In this document: piece after piece, positions 18,955 through 28,865 of the stretch | Layout of the letters: each line of letters opens with the position of its first letter | Numbering within the stretch: position 1 is the stretch's first letter | DNA from: Pollenia angustigena | Lineage: Eukaryota; Arthropoda; Insecta; Diptera; Polleniidae | Direction of reading: 5' to 3' | Assembly: GCA_930367215.1 (NCBI GenBank) | Contig: OV884057.1 | Location: 250,630,830 to 250,694,829, forward strand | Length of the DNA stretch: 64,000 bases | Position numbers and translations under genes: made by a program | Notes under the pieces: generated by a model | Database searches by the model: none | Told to the model about the DNA's origin: nothing | Seen by the model: the letters and a program-made list of their open reading frames with translations, nothing else

Positions 18955-21128
18955 AATTTTATAATTTTTATATATATATATATATATAGAATATAGAATA
19001 TATATAAAAATGAAAAATGTTTGTATGTTTGTGTGTTTGTGTGTTTGTTTGTTTGTTTGTTTGTTGGCTTATAGACTCCGAAACTACTGAACCGATTTTC
19101 CTGAAATTTTTACAGTAACATCACGTGAGCCCTAAAAATAAAATAGACTACTTATTTTTTCGATAGGGGCAGGGGAATTGGTACCCCCCATAGGATGCCA
19201 ATATTTATTATCGCATATCTTAAGAGCCGCTGGACGCATTTTGCTAAACTTTTTGTAGTAGGATCTTCTGAGCCCCGAAATTGAAATAAAATAGCAGCGG
19301 GGGTATTTGAATCCCCCATAGGACGCCAATGTTTAACATCGCATATCTTAAGAACTGTTATAGTGAGAATGTTCAAACTTTCTAGAAGTCACTCTTATGG
19401 TATACTACACTTTTGAAAATAAAAATAAAGCGGGTAGGCGCAGGGGGGGAAATACCTCCCATAGGATGCATGCATTAAATATCGCTCAACTGAAGAACTA
19501 TTAAAGGGAGAGTCTTCAAACGTGGTTTAAGCTACTATTATAGTAAACTATAAATTTTCAATATAAAAATGGGCGGGAGAGACAGGGGAGGAGCAGTACC
19601 CCTCATAGATAGAAATATTAATAAGAGCCACTGCACGCATTTTGTTGAAATTTTGGTAGTAGGATCTTCTGAGTCCGAAAATTGAAATAAAGTAGCAGCG
19701 GGGAAGTGGTTTTACCCATAGGACGCCAATGTTTAACATCGCATATCTTTAGAACTGTTATAGTGAGAATGTTCAAACTTTGTAGAAGTCACTCATATGG
19801 TATACTACACTATTGAAAATAAAAATAAAGCGGATAGGCGCAGGCGGGGAAATACCTCCCATAGGATCCATACATTAAATATCGCTCAACTAAAGAACTA
19901 TTAAAGGGAGGGTCTTCAAACGTAGTTAACACTACTATTATGGCAAACTTTAAATTTCAATATAGTAATGGGCGGGGTAGACAGAGGAGGAGCAGTTCCC
20001 CTTATAGATAGAAATGTAATGAAGAGCCGCTGCAAGCAATTTGTTGAACTTTTGGTAGTAGGATCTTCTGAGCCCCAAAATTGAAGCAAAATAGCAGCGG
20101 GGGAAGTGTTACCCCCCATAGGACGCCAATGTTTAATATCGGATATCTTAAAAACTGTTATAGTGAAAATGTTCAAACTTTGTGGAAGTCACTCTTATGG
20201 TATACTACACTTTTGAAAATAAAAATAAAGCGGGTAGGCGCATGGGGAAAACACCTCACATAGGATGCATATATTAAATATCGCTCAACTGAAAAACTAT
20301 TAAAGGTAAAGTCTTCAAAAGTGGTTACAGCTACTATTAGGGTAAACTATAAATTTCAATATAAAAATAGGCGTGGAAGACAGGAGAGGAGCAGTACCCC
20401 TCATAGATAGAAATATTAATAACAGCCACTGCACGCATTTTGTTGAACTTTTGGTAGTAGGATCTTCTGAGTCCCAAAATTGAAACAAAATAGCAGCGGG
20501 GGAAGTGGTACCCACCATAGGACGCCAATGTTTAATATCGCATATCTTAAGAACTGTAATAGTGAGAATGTTCAAACTTTCTAGAAGTCACTCTTATGGT
20601 ATACTACACTATTGAAAATAAAAATAGAGCGGGTAGGCGCAGGGGGGAAATACCTCTCATAGGATGCATATATTAAATATCGCTCAACTGAAGAACTATT
20701 AAAGGGCGAGTCTTCAAACGTAGTTAAAACTACTATTATGGCAAACTTTAAATTTCAATATAGTAATGGGCGGGGTAGACAGAGGAGGAGCAGTTCCCCT
20801 CATAGATAGAAATATTAATAAGAGTCGCTGCAAGCATTTTGTTGAACTTTTGGTAGTAGGATCCTCTGAGCCCCAAAATTGAAATAAAATAGCAGCGGGG
20901 GAAGTGTTACACCCTATAGGACGCCAATGCTTAATATCTGAAAAACTGTTAAAGTGAGAATGTTCAAACTTTGTAGAAGTCACTCTTATGGTATACTACA
21001 CTTTTAAAAATAAAAATTAAGCGGGTAGGCGCAGGGGAGAAATACCTTCCATAGGATGCATATATTAAATATATCTCAATCGATAAAATGGTTAAAGCAG
21101 TGTTGCGAAGCGCACCGGGTTAAGCTAG
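18955..21128 (+). mobile_element. Helitron carrying a higher-order repeat
   Basis: The 5' side starts in a TA microsatellite (about 18966-18988) followed by a TTTG/TGTG microsatellite (19021-19066). The 3' end reads GCGAAGCGC-ACCGGGTTAAGCTAG then T, matching the short hairpin plus CTAG-T terminus of Helitrons. The exact 5' TC is uncertain within the TA tract. The body is almost wholly tandem repeat (see 19090-21080). No Rep or helicase is present, so it is non-autonomous. Confidence 0.7.
19090..21080. repeat. ~400-bp higher-order tandem repeat of three ~133-bp monomers
   Basis: TATACTACAC recurs at 19401, 19801, 20201, 20600 and 20992, giving a period of 392-400 bp. GGATCTTCTGAG-type blocks recur at about 19261, 19661, 20061, 20460 and 20860 with the same spacing. 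Within one 400-bp unit the pattern (Taaa + AGCGGG or GGGCGGG + ACCYCCCATAGGA + ATATTAAATATCGC) appears three times in diverged form, so the array is a trimeric higher-order repeat. ORFs of 60-89 codons here are shadows of the repeat. Confidence 0.85.
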
Positions 21129-21330
21129 TTAATAATATAATTTGAAAGTGTCCGTACTTTTTTAACCACCCAATGTTACTATAACATTTGTTCTACAATG
21201 TGTTAATGTTCTATACTTTTACGATTATTGCAATGACGTTTTAACGTACCGTATACAGCAAGATGTTGGAAGATGTCTTTATTAAATCTTTTTTTAGATT
21301 TAATGAAAATAATAAACTAAAACAATAAGT

Positions 21331-21512
21331 TAAAAAACTGCAGTCGAAGTAGATAAACTGCTATTTCTTACACTTCTTCATTAGCCATTGCCCAAAAAAA
21401 GCTGTTGATTTTACTTCTGATTCATTAAATGTAAACAGTCGCTGTTAAACCAACTCAAAAATCAAAAAGTTGTTCGACAGTATTTGTTTTCGACCGCAGT
21501 TTTTTAAGCCCT
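21331..21512. mobile_element. Small TIR element
   Basis: TTAAAAAACTGCAGTCGAA (about 21331) and TTCGACCGCAGTTTTTTAA (ending about 21512) are inverted repeats with one mismatch. The element is about 180 bp and non-coding. The target duplication is unresolved. The flanking 21129-21330 and 21513-21691 show nothing further. Confidence 0.65.
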
Positions 21513-21691
21513 GGTTATAAACTTTTTAATACTTTTAATACTTTGATTAGATATTTTTTATTTAGCATTCTTAATACAATAAGTATTTTGCAAAGTTTCT
21601 TTTAAGGGTAAAATTTTGTTGTATATTTTTTAAAAGACTATCATAACATTTTGGTCAATTTTAATAAATGTTTGACTTAACAGACTTCTAA

Positions 21692-22292
21692 TGGCGATTT
21701 CTTTTCTGAGAAAAATATGTTACAGTATGTACATGTAACATTTTCTAATGTTACCTATAGTCACTCGAAGTGTTACATGTTGTGCAATTTCAATAGAACA
21801 CAATTAGGGCTTGTATTTAACTATTACACTTTTATCATTAATGTACTTAATGAGCGATTTTAAAAGCTATTTAAGCGGTTTCTGCACGCTATTACGGGTT
21901 GGAAACAAATATTAACATCACTAATGGCTTATAAAAATTGAAACGATTATAATATATATAGTCTTTTTTTGATTTTAATGTGTAAATATTTTTATAATTT
22001 GTTTTAAAACAAATTTTTTACAAAATTATGAGCGGTATGAATTATGACAAACAAAATAAAACATTTGTTGTACAAACAAAGTAGTAAGTACCGAAGTTGT
22101 AGAACAGGGCAGTATGAACACCTTAAGTTAAAGTAAGGGTAAAATATACAACTTGTTTTGCATGTTTTTCATCAACATATTCACAAAAGAACTTGAAAAT
22201 TTTTTCCACAGTTGTATTTTTTGTACAAACGAACAAAAAAATGTAGAACATGTAACATTAATGCAACATTTTTCGCAGAAAAGAAATCGCCA
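21692..22292. mobile_element. Harbinger-type MITE with TAA target duplication
   Basis: Ends TGGCGATTTCTTTTCT and AGAAAAGAAATCGCCA are perfect inverted repeats, flanked by TAA (21689-21691 and 22293-22295). TGTTACATGT/ACATGTAACA motifs recur inside. It is non-coding and 601 bp. Confidence 0.85.
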
Positions 22293-22332
22293 TAAATAAA
22301 TGGGGGCAGAGTCAAAATAAAAATTATTACAG

Positions 22333-22667
22333 CAATACCCCGGTTTGCGTCGGTAATTGGGACCGGAAAAACTCGACGCAAACCGAAGCACGATTTTCCA
22401 TACATTTGTATTGATTTTCATTTAATTGTTTTCGAGATTCATCATTTTGCTAAAAAAAACAAATTTTGATTTGATAGACTTTATAACTGCCCGTCTTCAA
22501 CTGACATGATTTGCTGTTATAACAGGATGTTATAACTTTTGCATTAACAACCGTGTTGTAACATGAGAAAAGCTCTAACATGATGAGTCTATACTTAACA
22601 CTAACATCATATTAGTGTTAATGTTAAGCATTTCATGTCATTTGTAGACCACATGTAACGGTTATTT

Positions 22668-22712
<45 letters not shown>

Positions 22713-23336
22713 GAAAATACAATATAATAGTCTGGTAGTGTATAAAGTCATTTCTGAAAAATTAAAGGAATAGAACTATTACAAAAAAGCTTTACAAAAT
22801 ACATAACTGAAATTTAACTCATATAATAATATAAAGTAACCTTCACAAGGAAATAATTCCCAATTTCTATTTATTAGATATTTTCAATGAAACATCTAGT
22901 TTACTGTCTTCAAATACTTATTATTCTACATTCAATCCCAGCAGATGGCATCTATGTATAACGAAAGGTTGAATTATTAAAAAGCCTTAGTATTTGCAAT
23001 ATTTATGTTTATATGAATCAAAATTCTATTCGATAATTTTTGACGAAAGCACGGATTTGTCGGGGAAAAGCCAGATTTCCTTATCTTTAAAATATTTAAC
23101 ATACAACAAAAATTTGAAGAGGCTTCAAAGGATATGGATGACGTTGATGTGTCAAGTGATGCGAAGGCACTATCATCAATAGTTCTTAAAGCTTTGACAA
23201 ATTTTGGTCTTAACCTAAAAAATTGTGTAGGAGTTGGAACAAATGGGTGTCCAATGCTGTCAGCAATGAAGTAATTAAAAAAGTCTAATTCCTAAAAGAA
23301 AGATGAATATAAGTGAACTCTAAAATCACTTATTCG

Positions 23337-23372
<36 letters not shown>

Positions 23373-24016
23373 CCTCTAACTCCCATTGGAGCATAGGGCG
23401 CCAAAATTATTCTTTCGAAAATAATGCATTATTTTTTTAATTATTTATGTAATCAATTCCTCATTTTCCCGCTGGGAAGTGGCTTCATTCTTTTCATTAA
23501 GAGACTTCTCATTTTTGTAACCTGTTTATGTTGTAACGATGTTCATGTTTCAAAAAATTTCTTAATTTTATCAGCAAATGTATTTTATTGTAGAAGGGTC
23601 TAGTTCAAGGTTTCTCTCAATATCAACAGCCTTTTCCCCTGATTGAGAACGCGTCAAAATGCCCAGTTTTTGTTCTTATAAGAATATATAGCAAATATAT
23701 TTGCTTATTTGCTTTTTTCACTCGTTGCTCCAAAATATTTAAATTAAACTTTACTTCAGCAAATGTAATTTGAAACAGAGTTGCAATCAGCAGATAACCT
23801 TCACATACATATATGCATTAATTAGACTTAAACGGGAAATCAACTTTCTCTGTTTAATCTTTGTACAAAAATTTTTATATTAACGACGCATATTGAAGCA
23901 CTAGCGACGTAACTTCGTAACCATGCGACGCAAACTGAAACAAAAACGACAAAACTTCGAAATCACAGAAATTTTATAAAGACGCAACTTCGAAAACGAC
24001 GCAAACCGGGGTATTG
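22333..24016. mobile_element. TIR transposon with hAT-like transposase relic
   Basis: A perfect 20-bp inverted repeat CAATACCCCGGTTTGCGTCG bounds this element (22333-22352 and 23997-24016). The right subterminal region repeats CGACGCAA and AACTTCG motifs. A hAT-like transposase remnant lies at 22994-23275. No matching 8-bp flanks were found, so either the duplication has decayed or the ends belong to another superfamily. TA microsatellites interrupt it at 22676-22708 and about 23340-23370. Confidence 0.7.
22994..23275 (+). pseudogene. hAT-like transposase remnant (ZMYM1/DUF4371 type)
   Basis: The first frame gives FYSIIFDESTDLSGKSQISL, with the FDESTD block around the first catalytic Asp of this hAT subgroup. 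After a frame change comes ALSSIVLKALTNFGLNLKNC and VGVGTNGCPMLSAMK, matching the next block (L---gl-l-k-vG-g-DG---Msg) with N in place of the usual Asp. There is at least one frameshift, about 95 residues remain, and the C-terminal dimerisation block is absent, so it is inactive. The assignment rests on motif recognition only. Confidence 0.65.
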
Positions 24017-24224
24017 GTGTATATACTACTTCTACGTTTTTTTTATACCCTTTACCGAAAGAAAAATCGTATATACATAAGCTTGTCATTCCATTTGTAA
24101 CTTTTACAATATTGATCCCAGGGATTCGCCGATACTATTTCGATAGCGATACTCAAAATAAAATATCGCCGTTATCGATACCGAATTTGAATTCAAGTTA
24201 AAATTAATAAAACTCAAGTATAGT

Positions 24225-24500
24225 CAAGGCGAATTCATACAAGGTGGTCTTATTTTGAAAACGTTTTACAACACTGTAAAATATTTTAACGTTGTGTCAA
24301 AAATTCAAACAAATATTTTATTTTTTTTATATTAAATTGTGTTTTTGTTATAACTTAAAAAAGTTTTAAATTTCACAATTTTATTCGAAAATGCTAAGAT
24401 TGCCCAGAACCAACAGGACGGTATACAATTTTGACACAAGGTTAGTAATCAGCTGTTGCTTACGTAGCAAGATAAGTTCACCTGGTGTAAATTCGCCTTG
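24225..24500. mobile_element. hAT MITE (CAAGGCGAATT family), copy 1
   Basis: Ends CAAGGCGAATTCAT and AAATTCGCCTTG are inverted, and a perfect 8-bp duplication AGTATAGT flanks them (24217-24224, 24501-24508). It is 276 bp and non-coding. A second copy with its own duplication is at 31857-32053. Confidence 0.88.
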
Positions 24501-24632
24501 AGTATAGTAATATTTTTTTACACAAAATTACAGTGTAAGAGATAACTAATATTCAAAATTTAATTAGATTTAAAAAACCAAGAATTAAATTTGAATTCAT
24601 GATAAAATTACCAAAAAAATAAAATTTTTTTA

Positions 24633-24716
24633 ACAAATCGCAACCTTAGAATAACAAGGTTCTATCTGACATGTAAATTACGTGCAAATAGAACCTTGTT
24701 GTCCTAAGGTCGCGAA
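24633..24716. repeat. Short palindrome
   Basis: AACAAGGTTCTAT and ATAGAACCTTGTT pair around a ~20-base loop, with flanks TCGCAACCTTAG and CTAAGGTCGCGA extending the stem. It is about 84 bp and could be a minimal MITE. Confidence 0.7.
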
Positions 24717-25040
24717 ATAAATTTTCAGTGTATTTATTAATAATACAAATTGGGATTTAAGCACGACAAACATAATCTTATTAATTACAAAGTATTATCA
24801 ACTTTTGCCGAGATTGAAGATTTGGCTAGTCTGTTTGAACCAGACCTGCTGTGAAAAGTAGTCTCCCAGATGCGACAGCACTCAGTGGTGGATTTACGCC
24901 TACGCCCGTTAGGCCTGGGCCTAGGGCGGCGTAATTTAAAGGGCGCCAAAATTTAAAGGTTAAAGAACGTTGGGGGAATTCAAATTCGAAAATTGATTTG
25001 GCCAAGTTTTACTTTAAAGGAATACGAAATTTATATTAAA
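24717..25040. other. No gene recognised; one hAT-like end
   Basis: CAGTGGTGGATTTACGCC at about 24887, followed by GTTAGGCCTGGGCCTAGGGC, resembles one terminus of a hAT (Charlie-like) element. No opposite end was found. Confidence 0.4.
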
Positions 25041-26133
25041 CTAGCTGACCCGGTCCGCGTTAAGCAAACATAAGTGTTGTATTACCACACGATTTAAATT
25101 TAGCTTTTAACGAAATTTACGGCCTTTAAATAAAAATCCATGGAATACCTATCATAAAGTTTTTTTTTACAGAATAACTTACATATGGTGTAGATATGGG
25201 CTCAATCAAAAAAGAAACGCATGTATTTAAGGCAAATTGGAAATTATATTTATATATTTCTTCATCTTAAGGCCAGCGGCTAGACAATGTTTTTTGTTTT
25301 ATTATTTGGTGTAAAAACGTATACATTTTTTGGCGTGCCAACTCGGGAGTAAGCCACATACAACTGGCCGTGTGAAAAACATTAATTTTCCAAAATTAAG
25401 TCAGCAATAGTCTATGATTGCCCTTGTGCTTTGTTGATGGTAATAGCAAAGGCAAGATGCAAAGGGAATTGGAGACGCTTGAATTGTAATGGTAAATCGT
25501 TGGAAATCATCGGAATTTGTGGAATAAGTACGTCTTCGCCTTTGAATCTGTCACCGATAAATGTTGCCTCGATTAAATTTGGTGAACAGTTTTTGATGGT
25601 CAATCTGTTTCCGTTGCATAACTTTGGTGGGTTTAAGTTGAGAATAAGAATTACCGGTGATCCAAACTTTAATGTTAGTACATGCGGTGGTATTCCGGGA
25701 GGGTTTAATGAATTCAAAAATTCAGTGAGATAATTGACGGATTGTTCTTCATCCATTGCTGTGGCGATCGATTTGTATTTGGGATTTTTGAATGCAACAT
25801 TTCGAAAGTTTTAAAATTTTGATATTGGATCATTATAACCATCGGAATAACCGATTTAAGAGTTTGATATCTCATTTTGAAAAACATGACAACGGCTTTC
25901 AAAAAAAAAAATAAAGAAAAGCAAAAAAAAAATATATGTAAATATATGTATAAGTCATTAGTGGTGCAATAAGAAAATTGGATTTTGCTACGCCCCTCCG
26001 ACCGCAGATCGAAAATAAAAAATCAGACTTCACAGCGTCACCCGCCTGAATATTCTGAAGATCCGCTGAAAATTTCATCAAAATCGGCCCAGCCGTTTTG
26101 GAGTCCATACGTTACATACATACACACATCCTG
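25041..26133 (-). mobile_element. Helitron with decayed helicase
   Basis: In the minus sense the 3' end reads GCGGACCGGGTCAGCTAG then T (25041-25058), the Helitron CTAG-T terminus. The 5' part (about 25960-26133) holds GGACTCCAAAACGGCTGGGC followed by CGATTTTGATGAAATTTTC. A PIF1-type helicase C-terminus lies at 25280-25786. It is much shorter than a full Helitron, so the Rep domain and most of the helicase are deleted. The 5' end seems cut by the repeat starting at 26134. Confidence 0.75.
25280..25786 (-). pseudogene. Helitron PIF1-like helicase, C-terminal fragment
   Basis: Helitron helicases unwind DNA during rolling-circle transposition. Reading the minus strand from about 25786, the frame gives KYKSIATAMDEEQ, NYLTEFLNSLNPPGIPPH, FGSPVILILNLNPPKLCNG, LQFPLHLAFAITINKAQGQS, a stop, then after a second stop CFSHGQLYVAYSRVGTP and VYVFTPNNKTKNIV. 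These are the last conserved helicase motifs (FPL--aFa-TInKaQGQ; fsHGQLYVA-SRv) of PIF1-like Helitron proteins. The usual initial Asp/Glu-rich Walker motifs are missing. Two in-frame stops, at about 25411 and 25369, disable it while the frame itself is kept. Confidence 0.88.
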
Positions 26134-26690
26134 TTTATACCCACACCACAATAGTGGAGAGGGTATTATGCATATGTGCTGATGTATGTAACGCCTTTAA
26201 ATATTGATCCTAGACCCACCTTAAAGTATACCGATCGACTCAGAATCACTTTCTGAGTCGAACTAACGATGTCCGTCCGGCTGGCTGGCTGGCTGGCTGG
26301 ATGTCCATGAAACCTTGTGCGCAAAGTACAGGTCGCAATTTTGGAGATAATTTGATAAGATTTGGGACATAGGTTCTTATTGACTCAAGGACCAAGCCTA
26401 TTGAAAATGGGCCAAATCGTAGGACCACGAGGGAAGATAGGGGGAAATTTCTTTCTCTCAGAAACTATCAAACCGATTTTAATAAAATTTAGAACTTACA
26501 TAGAACCATATCTTCATGGACACAAAAGAGATGTATTTTTTAAAAAATAGGACCACGAGGGGAGATAGGGCCAATTTCTGCCTCTCAAACCAATTTTAAT
26601 GAAATTCAAAACATAGATAGATCCATATCTATATAGACACATAAGCTGTACAGTTTTTCAAAAATGGGACCACAAGGGGAGGTAGGAGGC
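26134..26690. repeat. Dispersed repeat with TATACCCACACCAC start, truncated copy
   Basis: This starts with a hairpin-like TACCCACACCAC...GTGGAGAGGGTA and is nearly identical to 59777-60488 for about 550 bp, including CTAACGATGTCCGTCCGGCT and a GGCT microsatellite (26278-26300). Blocks with GGACCACGAGGGGAGATAGG repeat about every 120 bp. The right end is replaced by Tc1 DNA at 26691. Confidence 0.8.
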
Positions 26691-26900
26691 AGACCTAAAA
26701 CAAAAGTGCGAAGAGTAAAGGCTAATCCCTGGCGCAGTACAGTAAAAATAGCAGAGGAACGAGCAATAACATTAGGAGCAAGTGTTAGCTGCAGTACTGT
26801 TCGCCAAGCACTACATGAACATGGGATATATCGTAGTGTTCCCAGAAAAAATCCACTTGTATCTGTAAAAACCAAAAAAATCGTCTGGAATATGCGCACT
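26691..26900 (+). pseudogene. Tc1-like transposase fragment, second helix-turn-helix
   Basis: The translation runs RPKTKVRRVKANPWRSTVKI, then SVSCSTVRQALHEHGIYRSV and PRKNPLVSVKTKK. This matches the second DNA-binding HTH and linker of Tc1 transposases (V--STvrr-Lh--Gl--r-p-rKPlls--n---R). The DDE catalytic part is absent. It is fused upstream to a dispersed repeat and downstream to an inverted piece of the same gene, so it is not functional. Confidence 0.8.
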
Positions 26901-27110
26901 TTTGTCCTCTTCTCCACGTCGGACAAAGTTTTAGGTCTGCTAGAGGGTGGAAGTTCTTTAACATTTTTCACATTTTTGTACTTATCTTATAATTTTTTTC
27001 ACATAATTATGACATCTGCCAATAGTACTGCCAATTTCTCTCAAAGATTTGCCTTCAGATGCCAATTTTACCACTAAATTACGACTTTCTACTGTAGTCT
27101 GCTTACCCAT
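26895..27110 (-). pseudogene. Tc1-like transposase fragment, N-terminus
   Basis: From ATG at 27110 the minus strand reads MGKQTTVESRNLVVKLASEG, then KSLREIGSTIGRCHNYVKKI, the first HTH of a Tc1 transposase. A stop follows, and in another frame SSRPKTLSDVEKRTKVR, the linker (grP-kls-re-R). The minus-strand piece ends in the bases ACAAAAGTGCG, which also occur at the matching place in the plus-strand piece. The two halves therefore overlap and are inverted relative to each other. Confidence 0.78.
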
Positions 27111-27672
27111 GTTAACTATTATTTACAAACTAAAGTTAACATGACTTTTAATTGATCAGTATAGATAGAAAAGGTAATTAAACATCCGTAATATGATTTT
27201 AAGAAGAAAAAAACAAAAAACTAGGGGTCAAATTACCTTTATGACGAAGGAACATGGAAGTAATATGAGATTGTACACTTTTTTTGACGCGTAAAATAAG
27301 GCGTTTTCTGAGTTTAATGCTGCCATCGGCAAAATCAGGGCGCCGCGTTTTCTCTTTTCTCTTTTATTCTCTTGTATGCTCTTTTATTACGTACATGTGC
27401 ACACACATTGCAGAGAATTTAACAACAACATATGTAAAATTCATACAACGCATATAATCGCAAAATGTAATAGTATAGGTTGCCGATGGTAGGTTTAATG
27501 TTAATTTGAACATGAAGAAGAAATAAATGACAAATTTTTTTTATTAAAATAAACAAGTACTGAATACACTTCAAAAACATAAAAACTGATTTTTTGTACT
27601 CTCCCCCTTTTAACATCTACGGACTTATAAATGTGGAACTGTTCGGTGTACACTTTCTTTTGACGCTGACTG

Positions 27673-27674
<2 letters not shown>

Positions 27675-27703
<29 letters not shown>

Positions 27704-28588
27704 TAATAAATTGCATTGTGTAAGTAATTGATGTTCTCTGAATTTCGTGAACCGATTTTGTTTCTGTATACCAATACCAAGGTTTTTATGTATCAACGGT
27801 CTTCAAATGTGTATTGGTTCTTGTGTTATAGCCATTAGTGAACACTGCATTCATTCCGAAACATGTATTTATATTCCCATACAAATATTAACAAAATGCC
27901 CTCCATTTTGAACTCCTCCGGCACAGCTTGACCGATTTTTATGAAATTTTGTATGTGTATTTGTTAGGTATGAGAATAGATCGTAGAGTATATTTTATAT
28001 CGCTAGAGGGCGCAAAATATTGCAATAGGGGTAAAAGCTCCCATTCCAAAATCTTCTAAACTAATCAACCGGTTTTTTTTTAAATTTGGCATGCAGACAA
28101 TGTAACATCTGTAAGAGAATAAGGACTAGGGTGTGAAATAGGGTAAGAGGGCTAAAAGCTCCGCCTCCCTTTATCTTCGTAACTAATCAACCGTTTTTTT
28201 TGAAATTTCGCAGGCAAATAGTGTTCCAGTTGGAAAGAACTATAGCCTATAGTTTTTATTATTTAGGGCGTGAAATAGAGCAAGAGGGGTAAAAGCTTCC
28301 CTCCATCTATCTTCTTAACTAATCAACCGGTTTTCTTAAAATTTGGCATGCATACACTGTAACATCGAAAAGAAGACAGGGCACTAAATAGGGCAAAAGG
28401 GATAAAAGCTCCGCCTCCCTGTATCTTCTTAACTAATCAATTAATTTTCTTCAAATTGGGCAGGCAAATAGTGTAACATCTGAAAAGAGCTATAGCCAAT
28501 AATTGTTTCTTAAAATTTGGCTAGCAGACACTGTTACATCTGACAGAAATAAGTTATGTGGCAAAACAACATTTGCCGGCCCAGCTAG
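27675..28588 (+). mobile_element. Non-autonomous Helitron with alternating repeats
   Basis: It starts in or just after the TA microsatellite (27673-27706). The 3' end is GGCAAA-ACAACA-TTTGCC (6-bp stem hairpin), then GGCCCAGCTAG and T, a textbook Helitron terminus. The interior has about four ~124-bp tandem repeats (28061-28540). It is non-coding. Confidence 0.78.
28050..28545. repeat. A-B-A-B tandem repeats in a Helitron
   Basis: CTAATCAACCGG-like blocks occur at 28061, 28183, 28319 and 28433. Units 1 and 3 continue with TTTGGCATGCA-ACA-TGTAACATC, and units 2 and 4 with GCAGGCAAATAGTGT and ACTATAGCC-ATA. The array is therefore a dimeric higher-order repeat of about 250 bp. Confidence 0.75.
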
Positions 28589-28754
28589 TAATATATAGAA
28601 TTACTTTTTTGTGCACCCTGGCTATAAAAATAAAAAATAAAAATATAAAATTTATTATTTGAAAGAGACAAAAAAAAAAAACGCAAAATCTTCTGTCTCG
28701 TGACAGTTCTGTAGTATTCTGTGATATAAAGCCCACTCCTATACAAAATTCTTA

Positions 28755-28865
28755 AATTCTTATTCTCGGTGGAGGGTATTAAAGCTTTGTCGCAGCCGAA
28801 TATAGTACTCTTACTTGGTTTTTTTTTATTTTCGTTCTCATAATTTTCTTTTCCAAGCTGGGGAG
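28755..28865. repeat. Right end of a TATACCC-class dispersed repeat
   Basis: GGTGGAGGGTATTAAAGCTT followed by CAGCCGAATATAGTACTCTT and ACTTGGTTTTTTTT matches in style the right end of the repeat at 59777-60488 (CCGACTATACTTTATTACTTG). Matching left ends, TTTATACCCTT followed by ACATAAGCTTGTCATT, occur at about 24048 and 48421. The preceding 28589-28754 holds nothing recognisable. Confidence 0.5.

Larger units (their letters stand above)
26691..27672. mobile_element. Rearranged Tc1-like element
   Basis: Two pieces of a Tc1-type transposase lie in opposite orientation (26691-26900 plus; 26895-27110 minus). The outer end at 27672 reads CAGTCAGCGTCAAAAGAAAG in the minus sense and is followed by TA. 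The block TGTACACTTTNTTTTGACGC is repeated directly at about 27268 and 27648, as in the IR/DR ends of Tc1 elements. The other terminus is missing. Confidence 0.75.

Noticed and set aside
19130..20990. Several 60-89-codon ORFs with similar sequences (ASYGGYHFPRC, RSYYQKF)
   Set aside because: They are translations of the tandem repeat. Similarity reflects DNA repetition, and frames break between units.
19090..21080. CRISPR-like array
   Set aside because: Units are ~400 bp without the short-repeat plus unique-spacer pattern, and the context is a eukaryotic Helitron.
24887..24960. A complete hAT element starting CAGTGGTGGATTTACG
   Set aside because: No inverted partner end or 8-bp duplication found, so only one terminus-like motif can be reported.
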